A stretch of 64,000 bases of DNA from Dama dama. Its lineage: Eukaryota > Chordata > Mammalia > Artiodactyla > Cervidae. The stretch lies in assembly GCF_033118175.1 (NCBI RefSeq), contig NC_083691.1:19627001-19691000 (forward strand). The letters are read 5' to 3'. Under the pieces are notes generated by a model. It made no database searches, had not been told where the DNA came from, and saw only the letters and a list, made by a program, of their open reading frames with translations. The translations under genes and the position numbers were made by a program. Shown here piece after piece: positions 44,121 through 55,095 of the stretch (position 1 is the first letter of the stretch; every line of letters begins with the position of its first letter).

Positions 44121-44980
44121 TGTACATACACATGACTTGAAAGTGGCAGAACAGGGTTTTGACTCCTGTTGCAGAATGAGGCTGAGCAAACAGGCCTCCT
44201 GGACTGGATGGAAGGTCTGAGCTGAGGCAAGGGGACTGCAAACCATGCAGAAGACCCTGGGATACAGGGTGATGTGCTGAGTGCTGTGAGCTGAGACCAA
44301 CCGGACAGAGAAGGGCCTCGAAGACTCAAGCGAGAGGTTCACACACCATCATGTTGGGGGCGGGGCAGGGGGCAGTAGGCAGTACCTCCTGCCCAGATCT
44401 GAGGTCTCTAAAAGTCATTGCACGATGCGGAGACTGCAGGATAGATATGGCTTGAGAAACAGAAAGAGGCCAGTTCACCGAGTCTGAGTCCAGCAGCCTT
44501 GCCTGAGCTGGTGCATGTCTAGACGTGGAAATCGACAGATGCTTAAACATCACACAGCTGCTCTCTGAGCAGCTTTCCTGAATACCCAGACTTTCTTCCT
44601 TCTCCCTTCTCCCTTCTTCCCTTTCCCTGGACACCCAGAGTTAACCCCTGTGTGACCACAGCCCAGCCGTCCTCCCACACACTCACACGCCCTCAGGCTC
44701 AGGACCTGCCTGGGCCAGTGCTTCCTGATGGACAACTCTCACGACTCTTCCTTTAGTTTTCTGCTGATCCCCATCAGAGTTCTCAGGAGGAAGGTCCTGG
44801 GGTCACAGCGGGGCCTGATTCTCCCTATGGGTCTCCAAGGGCGGCATCTCTGATTGGTCACTAGGGAGGAGGCAGTTGGAACAGAGAGAGAGCTATTCGT
44901 AATAAGTTTAATGCAGCTAAAAAGTCATAGAAAGTCAGATTCTGGCCATAGGTGATATCTTCTCTAGATGGGTCTGACCT
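44121..44980. other. Intergenic, nothing recognised
   Basis: No gene or clear repeat is seen. A pyrimidine-rich run lies at 44588-44628. Confidence 0.5.
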
Positions 44981-45172
44981 TGAAAGTGAAAGTTGCTTAG
45001 TCATGTCCGACTCTTTGTGGCCCCATGGAATAGTCCATGGACCTCTCCAAGCAAGAATACTGGAGTGGGTAGCCGATCCATTCTCTAGGGGATCCTCCCA
45101 ACCCAGGGATCAAACCCGGGTCTCCCGCATTGTGGGCGGATTCTTTACCAGCTGAACCACCAGGGAAACCCT
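44981..45172 (-). mobile_element. Bov-tA SINE
   Basis: Reverse copy: GAAAGTGAAAGTTGCTTAGT, the body with a shortened centre, and the head GGATCAAACCCGGGTCTCCC to GCTGAACCACCAGGGAAACC. Confidence 0.85.
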
Positions 45173-46548
45173 ATGGCCTGAGCCGAAATCTCCTTCTGTC
45201 CCCATGGCCACGGGAATAGACAGCAAAAGTGTGAAGGGCTTCTCCTAGGATGGCTGCATGGTAAAAAGAAGAGGGGAGACCAGCCAGCTGAGTTCTCCCT
45301 GATTTCCCACCCACCCTGTCGGCACCGCGGTGAGGAGGGGGCCAGTTACACATGGCTTTCAGGTCAGATTTCCCTCCGAGCTGCTGTTCATGCCACTGCT
45401 CAACCTGCTTTTTGAGTCATTCAAACCCAACACAGCTCAGCTCCTGGGCAGGGTGGCCGGGCTCAGGGAATGAGGTGCTGTAGCAGCGGGAATAGGGTGG
45501 AGGGGGTCAGGGGAGGGCTTGGGGCTCCCCAGGGGGAGGTGGGCACCTCCTCACAGAGTCTGTACCATGTCTGCCCCCGGTCTCCCACCAAGGGCTCACG
45601 GGCAGGTGACAAACACAAGGCAGGGACCCCTGACACAGAGACATCAGCCGTTTTAAGGGCCTGCAGAGTGTCAGGACACATGGCCCTGGCAGGCCCAGCC
45701 CTCCCCAGGAGACCAGGAGCCGTGTTCCAGGACTCTCTCCCTCTCCACGGTGCCCTTGTCCTCAAGGAAGTGCTGACCTCTTGCCCAGTCCCTCTGGCTC
45801 CATCAAGAGAACAGCACCTAAATAATAATACCAGAGAGAGGATGACGGGGCAGGCATGATGGGCGGCATCTCGCTGAAACCCTGGGGACAGCTGTTTCTT
45901 CCTTCTGTGGCTGAGACACGCTCTGCGCTGGGAGCTGGTGGGTGAAGCCTCCCTGGATGTCTGGCTCTGAAGCTCCTGCTGTTTCTGAAAGGCGTTGTCC
46001 CTGACGGGGTGGGGGACGGAGCGAGCTTAGAAGGAAGGGATGAAGCAGGAAGGTGGAATTCTGGAAGCCGGAGTGGGGCAGCCTCCTCAGGCACCTCTGA
46101 CCTTGCTTCACACGGGCTGTCTTTCCTGTTCACAGCTGCATGGGACAGCCCTTGGAATAGCTTTCCAACTGGCCCTGTTCTCAGTTGGAGTCAATTTACA
46201 CTGAGTTAAAATATCAGAAATGATGTGTCTGAAGAATTGCATCCTCCGTCCTGCCCCCCAGGATTGGAAGTTTGAAGTGAAAGGGGCTCCCAGGAAGAGA
46301 CTGAGTAATCAGAGACCCCAGAATTCTTCCTCTACTGAACTTGGAGACCTTCTTCCTCGCTGGGCCCTGGCGTGCTTCATCATAACTGCATGACATCCCA
46401 TCTTCTGGATGAAGAAACAGACTCAGGGAGGTTAAGGGACTTGGCCAAGGTCACTTAGCTCATTCATGTCAGAACCAGGGTTCTAATCCAAGTTTCTTGG
46501 ACTCAGGGTCTGCTCACTTGCTGCTACACTGTAGATTTCCATTTTGTT
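45173..46548. other. Intergenic; MIR near the end
   Basis: About 46385-46520 is reverse MIR (GAAGAAACAGACTCAGGGAG, TAAGGGACTTGGCCAAGGTC). No gene is supported. Confidence 0.5.
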
Positions 46549-46549
46549 A

Positions 46550-46635
46550 TTGTTCAGGCACCAAGTTGTGTCCGACTCTTTGCGACCCCATGGACTGCAG
46601 CACGCCAGACTTCCCTGTCCCTCACCATTTCCATT
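46550..46635 (-). mobile_element. Bov-A/BovB tail fragment
   Basis: GTTGTGTCCGACTCTTTGCG, then CATGGACTGCAGCACGCCAG and TTCCCTGTCCCTCACCA match the BovB 3' tip in reverse orientation. Confidence 0.75.
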
Positions 46636-46700
46636 ACAGGAAGCATTAGGGGGCCACTTATTGAAGCACAATAAAAAGAGTAAAAAAAAAAGTAATTTGG

Positions 46701-47557
46701 GCGGAGCATCCTTGGCTGTCCAGTGGTTAAGACTCAGTGCTTCCTCCCTTTTTTTTTAACAGTAGCTCAACAAATCAAGACGTTTATTTCCTTAAATTGA
46801 TATTACACAATTTAACATAAAGGTGTGTGGGGGGGGTGGGGGTCACACAAAACGTTTTTTAAGGTAGATCGAGAGGAGAACTGTGTCATGGAGAACAGGA
46901 CGGGCTGGCAGCATGCACCCTGTGCCCTGGGAGGCTGGCAGCGAACAGAGCTGCGAGTGGCTACTCCCATGGCGCTGGCCTCCCAGTGGCCCTGATTCCA
47001 GCGCATCATAAAGCAGTAAATACGAACACATCTGCATTGGAGGAGAAACTCAAGTCACTGGTGATGAGACAGAAACAGGTCCCAGGGCTGCTCGCTGCTT
47101 TTAGGTCCAAGCACAGGGGTAAGATTTCAAGTATCACCGAGAGACAAACACATGAGGGTCTTCGCCTGGACCTGGGGTGAGACCTCAAAGCTATGGGTGA
47201 TGAACTGGGGCCCCCTCTGCATCCTTGTGAACAGGTTTGAGAGGGGTTGGGCAGGGCTGGGCAGATCAGGGAAGGGCACCCTAGGACCTGAAGGAGGGCT
47301 TTTCTGCCAACCCCCCAAATGTGGCCAGGACCTGGGTGTGTGGGGGGTGACTTGATGTCAAAACCTACTGTGAAAGCTGGACTGGGAGGCTTTTGCACAA
47401 ACACGGTCATCACCTGCCCACCATCTTCAGGCAGGAAGTGAGGGTGAGGGTAGGGCAGACAGCTAAGCGCAGACCACATGCTCAGTGCTTCCTCTGTAGG
47501 GAGCATGGGTTCGGTCCCTGGTCAGAGAAACAAGATGCTGTGCAGCCAAAGAAAAAA
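46701..47557 (+). mobile_element. tRNA-Glu-derived (CHR-type) SINE, split by a retrocopy
   Basis: The head (CATCCTTGGCTGTCCAGTGG, TTAAGACTCAGTGC) is at 46706-46746. The body continues at 47481 with GCTTCCTCTGTAGGGAGCAT, the B box GGTTCGGTCCC and the A tail before 47558. The SINE's own target duplication is AGTAATTTGG at 46691-46700 and AGTAACTTGG at 47558-47567. Confidence 0.8.
46747..47480 (-). pseudogene. 5'-truncated mRNA retrocopy (processed pseudogene) of unknown parent
   Basis: On the reverse strand the 734-base insert ends in a nine-base poly(A) (T run 46749-46757), preceded about 25 bases earlier by AATAAA inside GGAAATAAACG. It is flanked by the exact 14-base target duplication CTCAGTGCTTCCTC at 46733-46746 and 47481-47494. 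These are the marks of LINE-driven retroposition of a polyadenylated transcript. The content matches no repeat I know. The reverse frame at 47006-47506 is open for 166 codons but runs across the insertion boundary, so it is not an inherited coding frame. The insert is most likely 3'UTR, perhaps with the end of a coding region. I do not recognise the parent gene. Confidence 0.75.
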
Positions 47558-47754
47558 AGTAACTTGGAAAAGTTTGGCTACTATTTCTTCATCCCATGAA
47601 TCACTTGGTGTCTTTAGAAGGGGATAAGGTGAACTTTCTTAAAGATTCACAACTGTTCTAAAAAATAATGAGATAGTAAGACTCTTCCTCTTGTTTCCTC
47701 ATAGTGGATTTCATTCTTTAATTTCGTATTTAAAAGTCCGATGTCAATGATTAG

Positions 47755-47987
47755 GGGCTTCCCAGGTGGCACTAGTGGTAAAGAACCTGACTGCTAATTC
47801 AGGAGGCATAAGAAAAGTGAGTTCTATCCCTAGGTCGGGAAGATCCCCTGAAGGAGGGTACGGCAACCCACTCCAGTATTCTTGCCTGGAGAATCCCATG
47901 GACAGAGGAGCCTGATGGGCTTTCAGTCCACAGGGTCACAAAGGGTTGGACCCGACTGAAGCAGTTTAGTGAGCACACGTGTACATA
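47755..47987 (+). mobile_element. Bov-tA SINE
   Basis: A forward copy from GGGCTTCCCAGGTGGCACTA to the GAGCACACGTGTACATA tail. The duplication AATGATTAG is at 47746-47754 and 47988-47996. Confidence 0.9.
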
Positions 47988-47996
47988 AATGATTAG

Positions 47997-49797
47997 TTGT
48001 CAACAAAGCCCCTGTGGGCACGTCCAGGGCAGGGCAGATGTGCTGGCTGTGGTCTGTCCCGGCTGGGAATTCATCAGGCCAAGGTGTTTTGTCCCCAAGA
48101 GAGGAGGCTGTCCTTCAGGCACAGTGAGAGGATGACCATCAACACATGTCTGCACCTGAGCTGCTGGGGGTGCACTTCTCAGGCCTTGGTCCTCAGGACA
48201 TCAGTGAGCATCTCGACTCTGAGCTCTCTCCTCAGACTTGGCAGTCAATGAATCCCCAGATTCGAGTGATGTTCATCCCTTCACTGCCAATGGAATCACC
48301 CTTTTTCCTTGCTCTTTCCCTACGTGGGGGGACCTGGGTTTCTTCCTCCAGGATCTGTTGCCTATTACTTTCTAGCAGCTCAAGCTGGATTTTTGAAATT
48401 CCTCCTGACCTCTTAAATCAATCTCTCAGTGTGAGAGCTATATCGGCAAGTTCTCTCGTGGTTGCAGTTGATGGAAACCCTACTTGAAGTAGGTTAGATG
48501 AGAGTCAAGTTGATGATGAGACTCAAGCAGTCAGCAAAGTGGGGGCTAAAGACAGACCTCACCTCTTGACTTCCAAGAGTTTCCAAAATTTCCTCTCTGT
48601 CCTCTGTGACTCTCCTGAAATGTCAGTTTTATTTTCTTCTGACTGCAGGCTGACTTCTACCTCAGAGCAATATGGCAACCAAAATTCCCTAATTCCAGCT
48701 GGTCCTGCTTGGGTCTGTCAAAGGATTAATACAATATTTTTTAAGAGTAAAATTTTTCTTTCCTAGAAATAGGAGATGAATATAGGTCAAATATTTTATT
48801 CAACTAGTTAATTAATGAAAGATGCAGCAAGATAAAAAGATCAAATTTAAAAAAGAATCCAAAGAGGAGACATATATGTGTTTATACACAAGTAAATACA
48901 CATGCAACCAGGAAGGCAGAAATGAATTTGCTACTAGATATAAAACTGTCTTCTTCCACAGAGGGTACTAATAAGTTGCAACTTGGAAGGACAAAATTGT
49001 TTTCATTTCTATGAACAGCAATAATGGCAATCACCTTCATCTCTCTATAGTGAGTTTTAATCTTTAAATATTTGAATAATAATCAAAGACAATGAAAGAA
49101 ACAGACCCTTGTAGGATCAGATAACCCCCAAAATGTTCCCTAGGCAATGTCTAACATTCCACTTAAAGGATATCTGATCTGTTTTTGCCCACTTGAGAAT
49201 TTCACAACTTTTCTTGGTGGGTCACATGCCCTGGGACCAATTAACCATGGCCAGAGGGGCAGGATGCTATGAGTGGTCCAGCATGGGACAGGTGTACATC
49301 CTTGTGTCCATCATTCTGTCCAGAAGACAGGGGCATACACCTTTGCCATAAGCTACAGGGAACCCATCTGAGGATGCTGGGGTCTTTCTCAGAGAAGGTG
49401 AAGTAATGGTCACTGAGATGTGACTCCCTTCTTGTCCCCAGGTTGTCCACCATGCAATGAATGAATGAAAAGTGCAATTAAATGTTCTTTTTCCTACAGT
49501 TTTTATTTTGAGCACAAAAACAAAAGCTGTTTTAAGCAATTTACATATGCCTGTAAGTCTCTCGTGTTTTTCTTCTGGACTAGTTTTCTGTTTACCCAGA
49601 AATTTCTAAAGTTTTCACACCATTGATTATATGTCATTCATTCATTCATTTGCTAAACACATGTTTACAAATACCAGCCCGGCTCTGTATTTCTGCTTGG
49701 TGTTCAGCTGTAAGCTTTGGGCGTCAAGTCCTTGATTCTTGATCTTTCCTTCTAGTGGAGAAGACAGACAGCAAAGAGATAAACAAGTACATGCCTG
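47997..49797. other. Intergenic, nothing recognised
   Basis: No gene or confident repeat is seen in these 1.8 kb, which become AT-rich after 48720. Confidence 0.5.
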
Positions 49798-49798
49798 A

Positions 49799-50005
49799 GT
49801 TCTTAGTCACTTCAGTTGTGTCTGACTCTTTTGCGACCCCATGGGCTGTAGCCCATCAGGCTCCTCTGTCCATTAGATTATCCCAGGCAAGAATACTGGG
49901 GTGGGTTGCCATGTCCTCTTCCAAGGGATCTTCTTCACCCAGGGATTGAACCCATGTCTTCTGTGTCTCCTGCATTGCAGGTGCACCCACTGCACCCACT
50001 GAGGC
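49799..50005 (-). mobile_element. Bov-tA SINE
   Basis: Reverse copy: CTTAGTCACTTCAGTTGTGT, body to GGGTTGCCATGTCCTC, head GGGATTGAACCCATGTC. The head end carries a duplicated GCACCCACT. Confidence 0.8.
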
Positions 50006-50257
50006 AGCTATGTACAGTAGTATTATTCAAGATGAGGGGGAGCCAGCCTAGAAGTGGTCAGGGGTCAGAATCCCAGGCAGAGGGCTGAGCGTGTATGGGG
50101 GCCCCCAAGGAGAATGGGTTCACCCCGTCAACAATCAGATAATCAATATTAACTCCTGACATCTTTCATGTTTTACTAAATTCCAGGCATGTAAGCTCTA
50201 TCATCACAGATAATTTTTCATTTTGAGATTATAAAGGTATATTGGTCAAGGTCATAG

Positions 50258-50570
50258 TGAAAGTGAAAGTCACCCAGTCATGTCCGACTCTTTGCGACCC
50301 CATGGACTATACAGTCCATGGAATTCTCCAGGCCAGAATACTGGAGTGGGTAGCCTTTCCCTTCTCCAGGGGATCTTCCCAACCCAGGGATCAAACTCAG
50401 GTCTCCCACATTGCAGGCGGATTCTTTGACAGCTGAGCCACAAGGGAAGGGCAAGAATACTGGAGTGGGTAGCCTATCCCTTCTCCAGGGGATCTTCCCA
50501 ATCCAGGACTCGAACCAGTGTCTCCTGCATTGCAGGTGGATTCTTTACCAACTGAGCTTATAGGGAAGCC
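50258..50570 (-). mobile_element. Dimeric Bov-tA SINE (duplicated head)
   Basis: In reverse orientation a complete body and head (to GCTGAGCCACAAGGGAAGG) is followed directly by a second partial body and head starting GCAAGAATACTGGAGTGGGT. The target duplication CAAG(G/A)TCATAG at 50247-50257 and 50571-50581 shows the dimer was inserted as one unit. Confidence 0.85.
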
Positions 50571-50581
50571 CAAGATCATAG

Positions 50582-52109
50582 AATGGGATGTGTTTTACCT
50601 AAGAATTTGTCAGCTCGGCACACAACCTCAGTATATTTAGACACAGGGTATGAGAGCCCCCCAGTCTGGAGCGTGGGCCTGCCCTGCAGCATGCACGGCG
50701 GGACTGCATAGGCCTGGGGGCTGCCCCCCGCCCCCGCCCCATCACGGCTCCTCTGGGACCCTGGATGGAGAATGAGACGCTGTGGTAGGTGAAGGCCATC
50801 TGGAGGGCAAGAGGACAGGGCCAGGCTCCCAGGCAGCCAGAGCGGTTCTGTCCGTCATTTCTGGACCCCAGCAGCACAGGAGCGCCACCAGCAGCCCTCA
50901 TACCCCCGACCTCCACTCCTGTCCACGCGAGCTCCCCTGGACCTCAGGAGGCTTTGGCACTGCTGTGATGCGCGGGCCCAGACAGGCCGGCCTTATAACT
51001 CTCGTTGCCCAAGGCTTTTCTTTGGAAAACTATGCTTTTCTTCACGGGGAAGAGAGGTGGGAGGCCCCATCGCAAGTGATGGGTCCAAAGGGCCAAGACA
51101 ACATGTCTAAGCCTTCAAATTCACTGGGAGAGCTGGGCGATGGGGAGAAAGCAGGCCCTCCTCCCCCCGGACCCCGGCCTCCACCTCCCTCTTACTCCAG
51201 AGTGGGCTTCCTGGGACTCCAGCTGCGACCAGGAACCCGAGGCTGCAAGGACAACCTGGTGACCAAGCCGAGCAGTGTGGACAGAGACTCTGAAAGTCAC
51301 TGAAAGGACAGAGCAAGCGTCCCTGGCCTCCGCAGGGTCCTCAGTAATGAGTCGCTATCAGTTTCTTCAAATTAGCATGTAATTTGATATGACCACTATT
51401 CCCTGGACAATTAGCTGTCCAGCTGTTCCTTAATAATACTTAGATGATCTAAAGCTGACTCATTCTGGGTTGGTATTCTTTCCCTGCATCTGCGCGTGTC
51501 TAATTAGCACCTTCTCCTGGAGGCAGACAAAGTGTCCTCAACCGCAGAGCGCTGGCCCCGAGCGCCACGGTTCCTGCTTCAGACGTAAGCCCACAGCCCG
51601 CTGTGCTTGGGGCGGTGGGCCAAGGCGGGGAGGGCAGCGAGACCCTCTAGGAGGGGAAGCACGTGAACAAAAGGGTCAGTGCACCATAGGGCAATGACTG
51701 TGCTGGATGCTGGGGTCAGAAGGTGACACAGTGGGGGTCAGGGTTCAGTTGTCTCCAGCTGGGGCATCAAGGGGACCAAACAGCGGAGGAGGACCAGGCG
51801 TTTCTAGGTTGAAGGATCAGTGCTCACCTGGCTGACTCTCATCTCTGGGTGAAGTCACTGTGCTCCGAAGTATTGGCCACCCGTATCTGTGAGCTGACTC
51901 CTGCCTGGGGCACGACCCTGGCCTTCCAGCTTGCAGTGTGGTCCAGGAGGCCCAGGGCTGAGTAGACGCCCAGCACGGCTCTCGGCTCCATGTTTCTGGG
52001 GAGTGCTCGTGGGACAAAGCTTTCCTGAGATCCGCAGGGATACTAGCTGGCTTTCTGCTCAGCTAAGCTGTCAGGAGGAGCCTCACGACACATGGGCGAT
52101 AGTAAGATT
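50582..52109. other. Intergenic with a repeat-free AT-rich island
   Basis: GC-rich up to about 51330, including a 173-codon frame at 50782-51303 that lacks domains. At 51340-51515 there is an AT-rich island with TAATTAG, CAGCTG and TGACTCA motifs. No gene is supported. Confidence 0.45.
51340..51515. promoter_or_regulatory. Candidate distal regulatory island
   Basis: This compact repeat-free stretch holds the inverted repeat TGGACA/TGTCCA (51404-51409, 51416-51421) around ATTAGC, the E-box CAGCTG (51420-51425), an AP-1 site TGACTCA (51456-51462) and TAATTAGCACC (51501-51511). Such clustering is typical of conserved developmental enhancers, but conservation cannot be checked here. Confidence 0.3.
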
Positions 52110-52321
52110 GCATGTGTGCCTGTTCACTTTCAGCCGTGTCAGCCTTTGCGACCCCAGGGACTGTAGCCCACTCACCAGGCTCCTCTGTCCGTGGGGTTTC
52201 CCAGGCAAGAAGACAGGAGGGGGTTACCATTTCCTTCTCCAGGGGATCTTTTTGACTCAGGAGACCTGCGTCTCCTGCACTGGCAGGCGAATTCCTTTCT
52301 ACTGAGCCATCTGGAAATCCC
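52110..52321 (-). mobile_element. Bov-tA SINE
   Basis: Reverse copy: TTTCAGCCGTGTCAGCCTTT, body to GGGTTACCATTTCC, head to CTGAGCCATCTGGAAATCCC. It is more diverged than its neighbours. Confidence 0.8.
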
Positions 52322-52866
52322 ACAGTAGGATTAATGGCACAGAATTCAGACACGTCCTCAAATGACTAAGCTCCTCTTTCTACCACAGTGCTGCAGCCCA
52401 GCTCTGTTTTTTGAAACCTACTTACATTCTTTAAAGCTGGAATATTCTGCTGTGCTAGATCATGAACACCCAACATGAGTGATATTACCTCCAAGAGGGC
52501 AAAAATCGGTTCTCAAGGTAAACACATTTTTTTTTTTATTCTTTTTATGTATAAAGCACAGAGTGAAGCCATACAGAACATAAACAGATATGCAGTATGT
52601 CCGTGGCATTCAGGTTTCATGGGGGTTGGTGCGAACAGGAAAATCTAAAAAGGTCTAAAATTTCCCTGGGGAATGATAAAGAGGATGATCCTAAGACACA
52701 TTGAGTTGGAAGGAGAGGAGACTGATGACCACATCCTCCCCTCCTCTTCTCTTAAATATATTTGGAAGTGAGATTGCATGCAATCAGGGGTTAGTAAAGA
52801 TACATAATGTATCTGGTTATTCTGTTGTTCAACAGACATTAATGTGTACCTATAATAATATGCGAG
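52322..52866. other. Intergenic, nothing recognised
   Basis: A T run is at 52528-52538. No gene is seen. Confidence 0.5.
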
Positions 52867-53076
52867 ATGGGCTTCTCAGCTGGATCAGCAGTAAAGAATT
52901 CGCCTGCCAATGCAGGAGACCCAAGAGATTCAGTTTTGATCCCTGAGTTGGGAAGAGCCCCTGGAGAAGGGAATGGCAACCCACTCCAGTATTCTTGCCT
53001 GGGATAATCCTGTGGACCGAGAAGCCTGGTGGGCTACAGTTTCAAAAAGCTGGACATGACTGAATGAGTGAGCACA
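52867..53076 (+). mobile_element. Bov-tA SINE
   Basis: A forward copy from GGGCTTCTCAGCTGGATCAG to GCTGGACATGACTGAATGAG. Confidence 0.85.
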
Positions 53077-53269
53077 GTATTATGCCAGGCACTGTTCCAG
53101 AAGCCCTGAATGAAGGACAGCAAAAATTTCTTCTCTCACTGCTGAAGCTCATGGACGGTATATACTCAGCTCTCTTAAGGGCTCTCCCCCACCCCCCGCC
53201 CAATGTCTCATCTCTATATTTTTAGCTTTTCTGTGATGGCCACACTCTTTTTCCAAGTACTAAAGTCTC

Positions 53270-53468
53270 TTTTGTTGTTCTTCAGTCACTAAGTCATGTC
53301 TGACTCTTTGGGACCCAGGGATTGCAGCACACCATGCTTCCCTGTCCTTTACTATCTACCAGAGTTTGGTCAAACTCATGTTCATTGAGTTAGTGATGCC
53401 ATCCAACCATCTCATCCTCTGTTGCCCCCTTCTCCTCCTGCCCTCAGTCTTTCCCAGCATCAGAGTAT
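53270..53468 (-). mobile_element. 3' end of a BovB LINE
   Basis: Ordered BovB phrases CAGTCACTAAGTCATGTCTG, GAGTTAGTGATGCCATCCAA and CTCAGTCTTTCCCAGCATCA, truncated at CAGAGTATC. Confidence 0.85.
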
Positions 53469-53479
53469 CTATTAACAGA

Positions 53480-53900
53480 ATCAATTACTCTAAAACTTAG
53501 ATGCTTAATACAATCATAAACATTTCTTTTTCTCTAATAGTTTCTGCAGGTCAGAAAATCAGTGACTTGGCAGTTCTGGTTCAGGGTCTCCTAGGATATT
53601 ACTTGTCAGTGTCAGCCTGGGCTGCAGCCATCTGAAGGCTTGCCTGGGGCTGGAGGAGCTGCTTCCAAGGTGCCCCTCTCTCGTGATTGGCAAGTTGATG
53701 ATGGCTGCCAGTGGAAGTCCTCTATTCCCTTCCTCATGGCAGCACTGCTTGAGCATCCTTCCAGCATGGCAGCTGGCTTCCCCAGAACAAGTGATTCAGA
53801 GAAGGGAAGGCGGAAATGGTGATGTCTTCTGTGGCTCAGCCTCAGAAATAGCACACTATCACTGCCATGGTATTTCTTAGTCCCAGGGGTCAAGCATGAC
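53480..53900. mobile_element. Old mammal-wide interspersed repeat, family not assigned
   Basis: Phrases such as GGCTGCAGCCATCTGAAGGC, TGGGGCTGGAGGAGCTGCTT and GCAGCTGGCTTCCCCAGAAC are ones I remember recurring in mammalian genomes as part of one old repeat, but I cannot name it. Confidence 0.4.
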
Positions 53901-54410
53901 TGAGTGAGAGGAGGGACACATCGCATGAGAACAAAAAAGTGAGGTTCATTGCAAGGAGGTTTATCTTGTAGGGAAAAAGCAATAACGAAACAAGAAATGA
54001 TTTTGAGTAACCGAGAGAATGTAAGAAAAGACAATTCATTTAGAATATTTCCCTTCCAACATCACAGAATTGGCAACATAATTCCTTCTCTGTTAACTGG
54101 CTCTACTTTGAATATCATTTACACAATCATTATATTACAGGCATTGTTTGTTTGATTTCAGTGTTCAATACATAGGGAAATTGGGGACGATTTTAAAAAT
54201 TGGAAGTACAAGACAGAAATTCAATGTTTGAAGAATGACAATGTAAAAGTGATGGAGGAATAAAAAAACTGGGATGTGGGTGCCGTGAGCAGAGGTGGGT
54301 AGAAATGCAGGGACACTAATTATCCATCTCACATGGTAGGGGAGGAAGAGACAAGACCTATAATTGATGGATCAGTGAATAAAGGTTTACGTGTAGTATG
54401 TAAACTGAAG
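53901..54410. other. AT-rich intergenic sequence
   Basis: No gene or clear repeat is seen. Confidence 0.5.
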
Positions 54411-54424
54411 TAGGTAACCTTTAG

Positions 54425-54634
54425 TGCTTCCCTGGTAGCTCAGCTGGTAAAGAATCTGCCTGCAATGCAGGAGACCTGGGTTCAATCCCTGGGTTGGGAA
54501 GATCCCCTGGAGGAGGGCCTGGCAACCCACTCCAGTATTCTCGCCTGGAGAATCCCCATGACCAGAGGAGCGGGCTCCAGTCCATGGAGTTGCAAAGAGT
54601 CGGACGTGACTGAAAGACTTAGCACAGCACAGCA
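54425..54634 (+). mobile_element. Bov-tA SINE
   Basis: A well-preserved forward copy with B box GGTTCAATCCC. The duplication TAGGT(A/G)ACCTTTAG is at 54411-54424 and 54635-54648. Confidence 0.9.
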
Positions 54635-54702
54635 TAGGTGACCTTTAGGTTCTTGGGTAACCACAGAAGAAGTATAAATATTACTTTAAAATTGCAAGGA
54701 GG

Positions 54703-54978
54703 GGTTTCCCTGGTGGCCCAGGGGTTAAGAATCTTCCTTGCAATGCAAGGGACACCAGGGTCAATCCCTGGTCCTGGAGGAACCCACATGCCATAGAGCA
54801 ACTAAGCTCATCTGCTGCAACTACTGAGGCCACACTCTAGAGCCCATGTTCCACAACAAGAGAACTACCGGGAAAAGCCCGCACACCACTACTGGAGAGT
54901 GGCCCCTGCTCGTAGCAACTGGAGAAGGCCTGCACGCAGCAACAAAGACCCACCATAGCCGAAATAAATCCCTTTTTG
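54703..54978 (+). mobile_element. Full-length tRNA-Glu-derived (CHR-type) SINE
   Basis: It runs from GTTTCCCTGGTGGCCCAGGG through the body (GCAACTACTGAGGCCACACT, GCAACAAAGACCCACCATAG) to AAATAAATCCCTTTTTG. The exact 15-base duplication AAAATTGCAAGGAGG is at 54688-54702 and 54979-54993. Confidence 0.9.
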
Positions 54979-55003
54979 AAAATTGCAAGGAGGAGTTTGA
55001 GGG

Positions 55004-55071
55004 CGGTGCCGGCTCCAGCGGCCGGCACGGGGCTGGCTGCTCGAAAAAATTTTAAAAAATTAAAAAAAAAG
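55004..55071 (+). mobile_element. 68-base retroposed insert with a GC hairpin and A-rich tail
   Basis: A GC-rich head of about 40 bases contains the perfect hairpin GTGCCGGC (55006-55013), loop TCCAGCG, GCCGGCAC (55021-55028). An A-rich tail with some T (55043-55070) follows. The flanks AAAATTGCAAGGAGGAGTT(T)GAGGG at 54979-55003 and 55072-55095 are a target duplication. I recognise neither a SINE nor a known small RNA in the head. Confidence 0.6.
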
Positions 55072-55095
55072 AAAATTGCAAGGAGGAGTTGAGGG

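Noticed and set aside
47006..47506. Reverse frame of 166 codons as the coding part of the retrocopy
   Set aside because: The frame starts outside the insert, in the flanking SINE and target duplication, so it is not inherited from a parent mRNA.
50782..51303. Open frame of 173 codons
   Set aside because: No recognisable domain or splice signals; likely chance in GC-rich DNA.
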